From Brasilonema sennae CENA114 (GTDB lineage Bacteria > Cyanobacteriota > Cyanobacteriia > Cyanobacteriales > Nostocaceae): 64,000 bases of DNA. This document shows positions 8,698-17,318 of this stretch, piece after piece (position 1 is the stretch's first letter; the number at the start of each line of letters is the position of its first letter). The notes under the pieces are model-generated. The model was not told where the DNA came from. It saw only the letters and a list, made by a program, of their open reading frames with translations, and ran no database searches. The stretch covers positions 5,552,320 to 5,616,319 of the forward strand of contig NZ_CP030118.1 in assembly GCF_006968745.1 (NCBI RefSeq), written 5' to 3'. The position numbers and the translations under genes are program-made.

Positions 8698-10983
8698 TCA
8701 CAAAATAAAATAAAATGTAGATCCCATACCTACGGTAGACTCCACCCAAATTTGTCCACCGTGACGCTCGATAATCTTTTTGGTAATTGTCAATCCTGCC
8801 CCTGTACCGCCACCATACAGATTTTGCTCGTGCAGCCGTTTAAACAATCGGAAGATGGTTTCGAGATGTCGTGCTCGAATACCAATGCCGTTATCCTGTA
8901 CGTAGAAAGTGATTCGGGAGTCAGAGAGTGAGGGAGTGGGAGAGTGAGGGAAAATTCTCCCTCTTTCGTGTTGTTCCCAATCGCGTGTTCCTTCTTTGTC
9001 CAAATAACCAATCGAAATCCATTGTTCTGGTTTATCGTTATACTTAAAGGCGTTGCTGAGCAGGTTCATGAACACTTCGTTGATCAGGACAGGATCACAC
9101 ACAACCGTAGGCAACAGTCGGGGAATGCGAATATCAGGTTGAATGTCTTGATGGCTGACGCCTAAATCCTCAAGCACTTGGTTGACTAATTGGTTAAGAT
9201 CTGTAGGTACAAGATGGAGTTCCGCTTGTCCGAGTCGCGAGAACTTGAGCAGAACATCGATCAGCGACTCCATGCGACGAGTCAGACGGATTAAGGTTTG
9301 TAAGCGGTTTTTACCCACCTCATCCAGCACCGACTCATAACCTTTCAACAACAGCATCGAGTAATTATGAATACCTCGCAAGGGTTCCTTGAGATCATGA
9401 GAGGCAGCATAGCTAAAAGAATCTAGCTCCTGGTTGGTGCGCTCTAATTCCTGGTTAATTCGGGCTAACTCATCTGCTTTATTAAGAACAATACCAACGA
9501 TCGCACTCCTAAGATCCAGCGCCTGATCCAATTCACACGCTTTCCAGGGTAAGGAAGTTAATCGAACGGTTTCTTGCCATTTTTCAAACGATTGGCGGGG
9601 AGATAAAGTTATACTGCCATCTTCCTTAACCGTTATAGATGCATTCGGATCACCTGCCCAGTTTACTGTTTGCAGAACTTCCGGGCGAAACCAGAGGATG
9701 TAATACCGTCGGACTTTAGAAATTTGCAGCAGCACTAAGCCACTGGCAACATCTTTGAACACAACAGCTTCTGGATAAAGCTTTGGGAGCGAATCGGTAT
9801 GAAACAGGGCATCCTTGACTTGAGTATCTGCCCATTGAATCAGAACGCTAACCTGCTCAATCGTTGGCGTTACTCCAACCAGCGTAATTTCATCTTCCAA
9901 ACAGATAGCAGCTCCTGTGGCATTTACTAAATCTAAAAGTCGAGGGGCGGGATTGACAAGAGCTTCTTTAAGATTATCGACTTGAGAAATAGATTCAACA
10001 AACTCCGATTGCAAGGATCTAAGTTTGATAATGTAGTCGAGTTCTTCAGAATTGACTTTCTTGGCTAATTCCAACGACACAAATTCCCCCAACAACTCGC
10101 AGGCTTCGCGGGTTTCGTAAGAAAGATACTTGGGTGTTTGATGATGACAAGAAATTAATCCCCAAAGCTTTTGATTGTGAATCAACGCGATAACTAAAAT
10201 AGCTGCTACGCCCATGTTTTGATGATATTCAACGCAGCAGGAATCAACGCCCCGAAGAATTGCAAGGCTAAGATCAACGGGTTGTTGCATCAACGGATGA
10301 GAAGCCGCTACTAACGAAATCGACTGTGCTGTTAAATCAGGAATAAATCGCAGCAAACCGCGTGCATATAACGCCCGAACTTGCTCTGGAATATCTGTCG
10401 CAGGATAGTGCAACCCCAGATAGGAGGGTAAGTCATCCCGCTTTGCCTCCGCCATCACAGTACCTGCTTCGTGTTGGTCAAATTGATAGACCATGACTCG
10501 GTCAAATTCAGTGATTCTACGAATTTCTTGAGTTAACAAGTGAAGAAATTCGTGACTGGTCGATACTTGTCGTAGTTTGGCGATCGTCCTTCGGACGCAC
10601 CCCACAGGGGTGAACGCTCTTCGCACGAAAGCAGGTACACTAAATAAACCTAACGGTAATGTTGGTTCTAACTCAAGGATGATGAAATTCTCTGTTCGAT
10701 GAACTAAACCGTTAAAAGAACGCTCACTTACCAAGATGGATTCTTGAAGTTTTATGGGACTAGCACTGTCAATTAAGTGCAAACTCTGTCTAATTGCATC
10801 AACAACTTGGACATCAAGCAGCGTACTTAAGGATTGATTAAGCAAATCTTCAGAAATGCCAAACTGCTCCTGGATATTAGCGCTCACGCAAACAACTGTA
10901 AGCTCAGGCTCACTGAGCACCAAAAGAATACCATGAGGCTGAATTGAACCAGAAAAATGAATGGGTTCAAGATAATGATTCAT
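8698..10983 (-). CDS. Phytochrome histidine kinase (PAS-GAF-PHY-HisKA-HATPase)
   Basis: A red/far-red type photoreceptor kinase. PAS (EPIHFSGSIQPHG near the start), GAF with PATDIPEQVRALY, PHY with tongue motifs WAGDP and SPRQSF, HisKA with H in YAASHDLKEPLRG, and HATPase with LLSNAFKYND, DNGIGI and GGTGAGL. No cysteine precedes EPIH, even if the frame is extended to the upstream stop, so a biliverdin-type attachment is not supported. In the GAF domain residues 249-250 are Cys-Cys (DSCCVEYHQNMGV), where plant and Cph1-type phytochromes have Cys-His; the bilin cysteine is kept but the histidine is lost. Two repeat-derived insertions are present in frame (10586-10626 and about 8920-8995). First gene of the operon with the Rcp-like regulator and REC kinase. 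Confidence 0.93.
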   Translation of the reverse strand: MNHYLEPIHFSGSIQPHGILLVLSEPELTVVCVSANIQEQFGISEDLLNQSLSTLLDVQVVDAIRQSLHLIDSASPIKLQESILVSERSFNGLVHRTENFIILELEPTLPLGLFSVPAFVRRAFTPVGCVRRTIAKLRQVSTSHEFLHLLTQEIRRITEFDRVMVYQFDQHEAGTVMAEAKRDDLPSYLGLHYPATDIPEQVRALYARGLLRFIPDLTAQSISLVAASHPLMQQPVDLSLAILRGVDSCCVEYHQNMGVAAILVIALIHNQKLWGLISCHHQTPKYLSYETREACELLGEFVSLELAKKVNSEELDYIIKLRSLQSEFVESISQVDNLKEALVNPAPRLLDLVNATGAAICLEDEITLVGVTPTIEQVSVLIQWADTQVKDALFHTDSLPKLYPEAVVFKDVASGLVLLQISKVRRYYILWFRPEVLQTVNWAGDPNASITVKEDGSITLSPRQSFEKWQETVRLTSLPWKACELDQALDLRSAIVGIVLNKADELARINQELERTNQELDSFSYAASHDLKEPLRGIHNYSMLLLKGYESVLDEVGKNRLQTLIRLTRRMESLIDVLLKFSRLGQAELHLVPTDLNQLVNQVLEDLGVSHQDIQPDIRIPRLLPTVVCDPVLINEVFMNLLSNAFKYNDKPEQWISIGYLDKEGTRDWEQHERGRIFPHSPTPSLSDSRITFYVQDNGIGIRARHLETIFRLFKRLHEQNLYGGGTGAGLTITKKIIERHGGQIWVESTVGMGSTFYFIL

Positions 10984-11163
10984 AAAACCTCGCGGTAATG
11001 GGTAGTAGTGATTTTAGACGCGCTCTTAGCTTGACTGATCAATCAAAGCATTAAGCAAATCTAAAAAAAGTATTAAATTATTTTACAAAAAGATCGAGAC
11101 AGAGCAATCCGGATGAAACAATATAAATAAAATATAAAATTTTTCGCACAGGGGTACAGGGCA

Positions 11164-11403
11164 ATGTTTGTCAACTCTTCAATGCTGTATTTGACTTGGT
11201 CTGTAATTGAGAATACCTCAAGCACCGAGCTGCTTAACCTTACAGATACAGCGTTAATCAGGCTGCTCCTAAAACAAATTGCCGCAAAAATGCTGCTGAC
11301 TGGCGAGGAAGTCTGTGCATTATATGATTATATTGGCTCTAGAACTCCACTAATCCGTGATATTGCTGACTCCCGTCTTGTCTCAAACACGTATCCAATA
11401 TAG
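11164..11403 (+). CDS. Small conserved hypothetical protein
   Basis: A 79-residue ORF divergent from the phytochrome gene. The segment LTDTALIRLLLKQIAAKMLLTGEEVCALYDYIGSRT is regular and helix-rich and looks like real protein. No known domain, signal peptide or membrane helix is evident. It ends just before an STRR. Gene status is likely, function unknown. Confidence 0.6.
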   Translation: MFVNSSMLYLTWSVIENTSSTELLNLTDTALIRLLLKQIAAKMLLTGEEVCALYDYIGSRTPLIRDIADSRLVSNTYPI

Positions 11404-12028
11404 GGGAACGCTTAACAGTGAACAGTGAACAGTGAACAGAGTCAGCGATTTCTTGACTCCCCTTAACTTGATAACCCTTCGGGTATCTCCTGCAAAGACG
11501 CTACTTTGTAAGTCCCAAAGGGACACGCTTACGCGTATCTCCTGCACAGACGCTCTTGCAACGCTCGATTCGTGCGCTTGCGCTTACGCAGTCGCCTAGG
11601 TCGGGAGACCCTCCTGCATAGCGCTGGCTCACTGATAACTGATAACTGATAACTGTTTTAAGAAGGGGGATTTAGTTTCGCGAATTATGTTGCTAGCGCT
11701 CTTAACCCCTAGTTGGAGGCTCATATCTTGCAGATATTTGTAGAAAACCGTACAACCTAAAAAGATGCAAGGGAAAGTTAGATAATTTTTCTTAGGTTTT
11801 GTCCCTAAATAAAGAACTTTTGATTTAATACTGAGTGACTAAATACCATCAATTTTTCTGGGTGCAAGATTTGAGACTTGCCACTTCTAACTTCCAACTT
11901 TTGATTTGTGTTTAAATGAGAATTCGTTGGATTCCACAAATACGAAACCCAACGTACAATTGTTCTTAACTGAACAGTATTAGGATCAAGCTATATTTAA
12001 GCAACAATCCTAAAACTCTTGCGATATC
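11404..12028. repeat. Intergenic repeats: STRRs 11415-11440 and 11633-11655, palindromic patch between
   Basis: AGTGAAC-type heptamers (11415-11440) and GATAACT heptamers (11633-11655) bracket a patch of dispersed-repeat modules (AAGTCCCAAAGGGACACGC, GTCGCCTAGGTCGGGAGACC). Downstream to 12028 the DNA is AT-rich with no gene or clear terminator. Confidence 0.8.
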
Positions 12029-13369
12029 TTAGTCTCCAGTAATCGAGAGTTCATCAACCCAGATTTTGGGACATACACCTCCAGGAGTCAACTCTGGTTC
12101 TTTTTCGATAAAAGTAATTGATTTGAGGACTTCGAGAAAATCTCCAGCAACTGTTGCAGACTCAATGCTTGTCTTAACACCTTTGTTGACAAGCCAGCCA
12201 TCAAATGGTAGAGAAAAGGAACCTTGTAAAGCTTTCACACCTGCGTGCAGAGCTTGTAGCTCATCAATAAAAACGACATTTTCTGCTGTTTCCAAACTCA
12301 ATTCCACCTCACCAGGTGCGGCTGCAAAAACATGATAGAAATTCGGACTGACAGAGACTTTTGCACCAATATTAGCGTTACCTGTCGGCTGAGCGTTCAT
12401 CCTTTTTGCAGTACCTGCACTGTGGAGAAAGCCTGTTAAAACGCCATTTTCAATTAACGAAACTTTGCGGGTGGGAGTTCCTTCACCATCAAAAGTTTCT
12501 GCACCGATGTTTGCTGGATGTAATGCGTCATCGTACACTGAAAGCAGCGGAACAGCAATTTCCTTTCCTAAATCATCAGGGGTAGATAAACTTTGCTTGT
12601 CCAGAATACTTTGAGCATTAAACAAGTTAGAAAAAGCACCCAATAAACTCAAGAAAGCATCTGGAGAGAAAACAACTCGATATTTCCCAGTCTTGATTTT
12701 TTCATAATTCAAGTGGCTGATAGTTTTCTCTGCAGTTTCTTTGATGCAACCATTGATATCTAGATGATCTAAACCTTTGCTAATTCTAAAAGCGCCACCA
12801 CTGCGAGGTTTCTTTCCATCTTCCTCAGTTTTGCTATAAAGAAAAATCGACGATGTTGAGCCAGATTCAGTTCTCATCGCACCATCGCTGTTGAGATAAA
12901 ATCTGTCAAAATCTCTTTGCGACAAACTATTATAAGGGACTCCAATGATCGCAGAATGAGCGGCGAGGACTTCTTTTTCAGCAGCTAACAAACTTTCTAT
13001 CAGATCAGAAACAGGTGCTTGGGGTGCTTTGTCGTGTGATGAATTATCCAGGGGAACCGTAGACTCTGGGCTAAAATCAGGGACGTTTTCTTTTACACCA
13101 AAAAAACTTGCTTCGTAAGCTGTTTTTAAAGCTAATTCAAGTCCTTTGGGATCTACATCGGTTGTGCTTGTGACACCCATCGTGTTGTCTTCATTCCAAA
13201 CACGAACGGTGACACCAGAAAGATTAGAAGCTTTTACTTGTTTCGGCTCACCTTGATCCACTTGCACACTTGTTCCATCTGCTGTTGAGCCATAGATATC
13301 GAATTTTTTGATGCCAAGTTTACCAGCACTTTCCTTGGCATAATTTGCAATTTCACTGATGTTTGGCAT
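12029..13369 (-). CDS. PmbA/TldE-like protein, non-metal subunit of TldD/TldE protease
   Basis: A 446-residue member of the TldD/PmbA family. It has the family core (SGVTVRVWNED, FLHSAGTAKRMNAQPTGNANIGAK, C-terminal GGVCPKIWVDELSITGD) but lacks the HExxxH motif, as expected for the TldE/PmbA partner. In characterised bacteria TldD and TldE form a heterodimeric metalloprotease that clips unstructured peptides (microcin B17 maturation, CcdA degradation). It follows tldD on the same strand with a 180-base gap that holds a palindromic element. Confidence 0.9.
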   Translation of the reverse strand: MPNISEIANYAKESAGKLGIKKFDIYGSTADGTSVQVDQGEPKQVKASNLSGVTVRVWNEDNTMGVTSTTDVDPKGLELALKTAYEASFFGVKENVPDFSPESTVPLDNSSHDKAPQAPVSDLIESLLAAEKEVLAAHSAIIGVPYNSLSQRDFDRFYLNSDGAMRTESGSTSSIFLYSKTEEDGKKPRSGGAFRISKGLDHLDINGCIKETAEKTISHLNYEKIKTGKYRVVFSPDAFLSLLGAFSNLFNAQSILDKQSLSTPDDLGKEIAVPLLSVYDDALHPANIGAETFDGEGTPTRKVSLIENGVLTGFLHSAGTAKRMNAQPTGNANIGAKVSVSPNFYHVFAAAPGEVELSLETAENVVFIDELQALHAGVKALQGSFSLPFDGWLVNKGVKTSIESATVAGDFLEVLKSITFIEKEPELTPGGVCPKIWVDELSITGD

Positions 13370-13421
13370 AGTTCGTCAATTTTAAATTCACGTGTTTTCT
13401 CACTCTCTCGCTCTCTCGCTT

Positions 13422-13514
13422 CCAGGTTCTACCTGGGAGTGTATTACAGGAGGCTCTGCCTCCTGGTATCGTGTGGCGGAGCCACATACAAGGGCATTCC
13501 CAGGTAGAACCTGG
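13422..13514. repeat. Palindromic element with 17-bp inverted ends and two inner hairpins
   Basis: Perfect 17-bp inverted repeats (CCAGGTTCTACCTGGGA at 13422-13438 and its complement at 13498-13514) enclose two more perfect hairpins: AGGAGGC/GCCTCCT (13448-13464) and TGTGGC/GCCACA (13472-13486). It sits between tldD and the tldE-like gene, where it could affect processing or attenuation of the transcript. Confidence 0.9.
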
Positions 13515-13549
13515 GAACGAGTTAAACGAGTTAAGGGGGTGGGAACGAA

Positions 13550-15022
13550 TTAGCGTCCACCTACGGTAATCGAATCAACCTTGATGTGTGGTTGTCCTAC
13601 TGTTGTGTAAATACTGCCACTAACAGAACCACAAAAACCAGGAGCAAGGGATAAATCTTGAGAACACATGGAAATTTTATTCATAATTTCCTTCGCTTCA
13701 CCAATCAAGATAGCTCCTTTGAGTGGCTTGGTGATTTTGCCATTTTCAATCAAATAAGCTTCATCTACACCAAAGTTAAATTGCCCTGTAGCACCAACGC
13801 TACCACCGCCCATCTTCTTACAGTAAATACCTTTATCTATAGAAGCAAATAAATCATCAGTGCTATATTCGCCAGGAGCAATGTAGGTGTTACGCATCCG
13901 GCTAGCAGCAGCATAACCAAAACTCTGGCGGCGTCCACTACCTGTTCTGGGGTGTCCAGTGCGTACTGAACCTGTTCTATCTGCCAAGAAGTTCTTTAAA
14001 ACGCCTTTTTCAATTAATAGCGTTCTTTGAACTGGCATACCTTCGTCGTCCATATCAATTGTGCCGAAGGCGTTTTCGGTTCGTCCTTCATCCCAAGCTG
14101 TCAAAGCTTCGTGGGCAATTTTTTCACCTTTTTTGTCAGCAAAGGGAGTGGTTTTGCGTTCAATTTGAGTGGTTTCCAACAGGTGTCCGCAGGCTTCGTG
14201 GAAGATAACCCCACCGAAGTGATTTGCCATGATGATGGGGTAAGTGCCTGATTCTACATAATCAGCGTAGAGCATTTTGCCTGCTGATTCTGCGATTTGC
14301 TCTGCCGCTTGTTTATGATCCCAAGCTTTCAGGAAATTGGGATCACTAGTGTTACCACCACGTTCGGCGAGGGAAGCGCGATTAGCACCGTCAGCACATA
14401 ACAGCATAAGTGCGACCGACTGAGTGAGGCGAATATCGCGAGCAAAGGTACCATCACTAGCGGCGACTAGCACTTCTTGCCAATCACGGAAATAGGTGGC
14501 GCGGCGCGATTGTACATGACTTGCTTTTTGCTGTAGTTGGGTAGTACTTTCAAGGAGAACATCTCCCATGTCCCGCATGGAAGTGCACAGAGGTAGCCAG
14601 CTATCTTTACCTCTTTTGCTAGCATAATCTCGCAATAGTTCCAGATTTATTTCTGGGATGAAAGCATTAGGAGCAGGAAGTTGCAATCCTAGAATAGAAA
14701 GACCTTTTTCCAAAGCTGCTTTCAAACCAGAAAAGGAAAGGTCGTTCGTGCTAACGTAGCAGTCAGCTTTGCCACGAAATACTCTGACTCCTGCACCCGT
14801 AGAAAGACGCGGTGTAATGCTGGTGATGGCGTCTTCCTCTGCTAAGCAGCTAATATAGTTGACACGTTCTAAAAAGAATTCAATAAAATCAGCACCAGCA
14901 GCACGTCCCAGTCCCAAAAGCGTAGACAGGGGTGCTTCCCAAGATTCATCAAATCGCTCTGGTGTGAAGGAGTATTGTAAGGTTGGGAGTTGTTTGGACA
15001 GAAGTAGAGTACTTGTAAGCAT
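13550..15022 (-). CDS. tldD: TldD metalloprotease subunit
   Basis: A 490-residue protein with the TldD zinc motif HEACGH (HExxxH, about residues 275-280) in the context GGVIFHEACGHLLETTQIE and the family C-terminus (GFCGSVSGSIYTTVGQPHIKV). It would be the catalytic partner of the downstream TldE-like protein. I chose the ATG at 15022; a TTG four codons upstream is an alternative. Length and motifs are normal and no damage is seen. Confidence 0.93.
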   Translation of the reverse strand: MLTSTLLLSKQLPTLQYSFTPERFDESWEAPLSTLLGLGRAAGADFIEFFLERVNYISCLAEEDAITSITPRLSTGAGVRVFRGKADCYVSTNDLSFSGLKAALEKGLSILGLQLPAPNAFIPEINLELLRDYASKRGKDSWLPLCTSMRDMGDVLLESTTQLQQKASHVQSRRATYFRDWQEVLVAASDGTFARDIRLTQSVALMLLCADGANRASLAERGGNTSDPNFLKAWDHKQAAEQIAESAGKMLYADYVESGTYPIIMANHFGGVIFHEACGHLLETTQIERKTTPFADKKGEKIAHEALTAWDEGRTENAFGTIDMDDEGMPVQRTLLIEKGVLKNFLADRTGSVRTGHPRTGSGRRQSFGYAAASRMRNTYIAPGEYSTDDLFASIDKGIYCKKMGGGSVGATGQFNFGVDEAYLIENGKITKPLKGAILIGEAKEIMNKISMCSQDLSLAPGFCGSVSGSIYTTVGQPHIKVDSITVGGR

Positions 15023-15293
15023 CAGTAGCCTCAAAAAGCTGGCGTTACCAGAGAATTAACTGAACAGTCCTTTGTGTGTTCAGTCTAACAAATCAATGGA
15101 AGTCGCAGTCGGGATCAAGGTGGTAGAGGTTTCCCCACCTTGGGAACGAGTCAACAAATTAGGGGTGTAGGGGGATAGGGGTGTAGGGGAAAGACAGTAA
15201 TTCACGGTTACTTTTCTCCTCATGTACACTGCTATACTGTTCGGACGTTCGGCGAAGTCTCAGTCAAGCTGTCGAAGCCTTACAAGAAAATCC

Positions 15294-16313
15294 TCAGCGC
15301 CGATATTCATCCCCGCAGTCACCAATTAACTTATACAAATCCCGTGATTTGCTAGATACAGCATTTATTTGATTGAAATCCTCAGCATCCAGTGTGAAGT
15401 TAAAAACTCTGGTATTGTCTTGTATATGTTCAGATGCGCCAAGCCTTGCACCCACAATCACACCTGCAACAGTTGGCTGCTCCAAAATATAACGCACTGC
15501 CACATTGGAGATACTGACATTGTATTTGTCAGCTATTTCTTTTAGGGTAGAAAGTAATTCTTGAAAAAGTCTCCAACCACCCCAACCATCTATCATATTT
15601 TTGTATTTTCTCAAGCTGGCAGTGGTTAAGTCAAACCCTCGTGGTTCCGGTTTACCTAAGTACTTTTCAGATAACAAACCACCGCAAACTGTGCCATATG
15701 TGAAAAGTTTTATGTCGTGCTGTTGACAAAACGGAATCATATTCACTTCTGGACGACGATCAACCAGAGAAAATTGCACTTGATTAGATACTATTTTGAT
15801 GCCAGCATCTGTAATAATTTGCAAATGTTCCGTATCAAAATTAGTCAAAGCTAAATGTTTAATTTTTCCCTCTGTTTGCAGTTCTGCCATATATTTGAGG
15901 GCATCTAGATAATTTTTATCCCGGTATTCCCACCAGTGAAATTGCATCAAATCTAAAGATTCAACGTCCATCCTTCTCAATGAAACATTGATGTTTTCTT
16001 CAACCAATTCTCTGGTCATCTTGGTAGGACGAGGTACCCATTTCGTAAAGGCTTGAATATTGGATAAAGCTTCTTTACCACGAGTTGCAATCAATTGACG
16101 GCGAAACTCACCAATAAAATCTTCTGCTGGTCCATAATGGTCTGCTAAATCCCATGTTGTAAAGCCTGCATCCACATATTTGAACATACTTTGAATAGCG
16201 GCTTTTGGATCAATGCGTCCATGCGCACCAGAGACTTGCCACATTCCATTTAAAACCCGACAAATGTTTAAATCAGGTGTAAATTGTAAACGACTTGAGG
16301 TGGGTAGATTCAT
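15294..16313 (-). CDS. Aldo/keto reductase
   Basis: A 339-residue TIM-barrel NADPH-dependent oxidoreductase. The catalytic tetrad can be placed as D and Y in WDLADHYGPAEDF, K in AFTKWVPRP and H in MQFHWWEY. The C-terminal VAGVIVGARLGASEHIQDN matches the nucleotide-binding end of the family. Substrate unknown. The ATG at 16313 is preferred over the GTG one codon upstream. No operon partner is evident. Confidence 0.92.
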   Translation of the reverse strand: MNLPTSSRLQFTPDLNICRVLNGMWQVSGAHGRIDPKAAIQSMFKYVDAGFTTWDLADHYGPAEDFIGEFRRQLIATRGKEALSNIQAFTKWVPRPTKMTRELVEENINVSLRRMDVESLDLMQFHWWEYRDKNYLDALKYMAELQTEGKIKHLALTNFDTEHLQIITDAGIKIVSNQVQFSLVDRRPEVNMIPFCQQHDIKLFTYGTVCGGLLSEKYLGKPEPRGFDLTTASLRKYKNMIDGWGGWRLFQELLSTLKEIADKYNVSISNVAVRYILEQPTVAGVIVGARLGASEHIQDNTRVFNFTLDAEDFNQINAVSSKSRDLYKLIGDCGDEYRR

Positions 16314-16565
16314 CACAAATTACGGCAGAATTCCTTTCATACATTAAGCATGGCAGGGAAAGGTGCCGTCCTCCAACTATTGAACGACAATTGAACAACA
16401 AAAATTTTGGTCTTGCTTGAGAGTATAATCGATAGCTGAGTGCCCTGGCTGTTTCATGTTGGCAAATGCACCATCTCGCGTACATTTCCTCGCACACCGC
16501 CCTACACTTTTACCCCCTTATACCCTCCCATAACGAAGGATCTCGTTGCGTAAGTCCTGATTATA

Positions 16566-16679
16566 ATACCAATTCTCTGTAAACTTGCACTTAATATTTA
16601 CTCTTTTATTCTTGGCGTTCTTGGCGTCTTGGCGGTTAGTTTAATAAACATTAAGTGCATCTTCATAGAGAATTGGTAT
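16566..16679. mobile_element. MITE-like element with about 30-bp inverted ends
   Basis: Left end ATACCAATTCTCTGT continues to CACTTAAT at 16595; the right end (16650-16679) is its near-perfect inverse. The interior has short CTTGGCGTT-like tandem repeats and no ORF. The remainder of the 16314-16681 gap shows nothing else recognisable. Confidence 0.8.
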
Positions 16680-16681
16680 AA

Positions 16682-17029
16682 CTAACGCCAGCCTTTTTCA
16701 GCTTGCTTTAACACATAAGCGGATAAATCTTGTATTTCTTGTTTGCTAAGGCGATCTTCGTAGGCTGGCATATTATTTTTACCATTAGTAACAATGGAGG
16801 AAATTGCCTCAATGGAATCCATATGATATTTTTTTAGTGCTTTTAATTTTAAATTCTTGCCTCGTCTAACAATGTTGCTACCGTTAATATGACAACCAGC
16901 ACATTGAACACTAAATATTTTTTCGGCGTTCACTGTATCTGTAGCTAATGCTGTAGGAATGAAGTTCAGATTTAAGACAATGAATGTCAGTAAGAGAATG
17001 ATGATTAGCTTTTTCAATTTGATACTCAT
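16682..17029 (-). CDS. petJ: Cytochrome c6 (soluble photosynthetic electron carrier)
   Basis: A 115-residue precursor with an N-terminal signal peptide (KKLIIILLLTFIVLNLNFI, likely cleavage after TALA). The mature part has one haem site CAGCH and the axial methionine in GKNNMPAYEDRLS; the ending AYVLKQAEKGW is typical of cyanobacterial cytochrome c6, which carries electrons from cytochrome b6f to photosystem I or oxidase in the thylakoid lumen. Paralogues of the c6 group exist, so symbol certainty is moderate. Confidence 0.87.
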   Translation of the reverse strand: MSIKLKKLIIILLLTFIVLNLNFIPTALATDTVNAEKIFSVQCAGCHINGSNIVRRGKNLKLKALKKYHMDSIEAISSIVTNGKNNMPAYEDRLSKQEIQDLSAYVLKQAEKGWR

Positions 17030-17087
17030 TTCAATATCACAGAAAGTTGGATTTTTGGGTTAACAATTTCTATTTTCAAACAAGCTT

Positions 17088-17215
17088 TGGCGATCGCCCG
17101 TAAGCGCAAAGCGCACGCAATCATGCGCTCTTCCGTAAGGCGTGCCGTAGGCATACAAAGCAGTGTGTCCGTAAGGACTCAGGGCAGACGCAATCATGCG
17201 TATCGCCAAACAATT
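17088..17215. repeat. Dispersed palindromic repeat patch
   Basis: Starts at a HIP1 site, then GTAAGCGCAAAGCGCACGC and CAGACGCAATCATGCGTATC, blocks that recur at 29.2, 57.5 and 63 kb. It lies in the divergent gap between petJ and the alpha/beta hydrolase gene. No gene. Confidence 0.75.
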
Positions 17216-17318
17216 GATTTCTACAAGCTACATAGCTAAATCTCCTTTGCTGGGTAGAATTTTGATGCTGTATCTGTTGATTATCATCCTATATAGTGTC
17301 AGGAAAATCACGACTTAG

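Noticed and set aside
15060..15293. Open stretch reading LSQAVEALQENPQRRYSS before the aldo/keto reductase stop
   Set aside because: It overlaps the reductase 3' end on the other strand, is short and lacks a start; probably chance.
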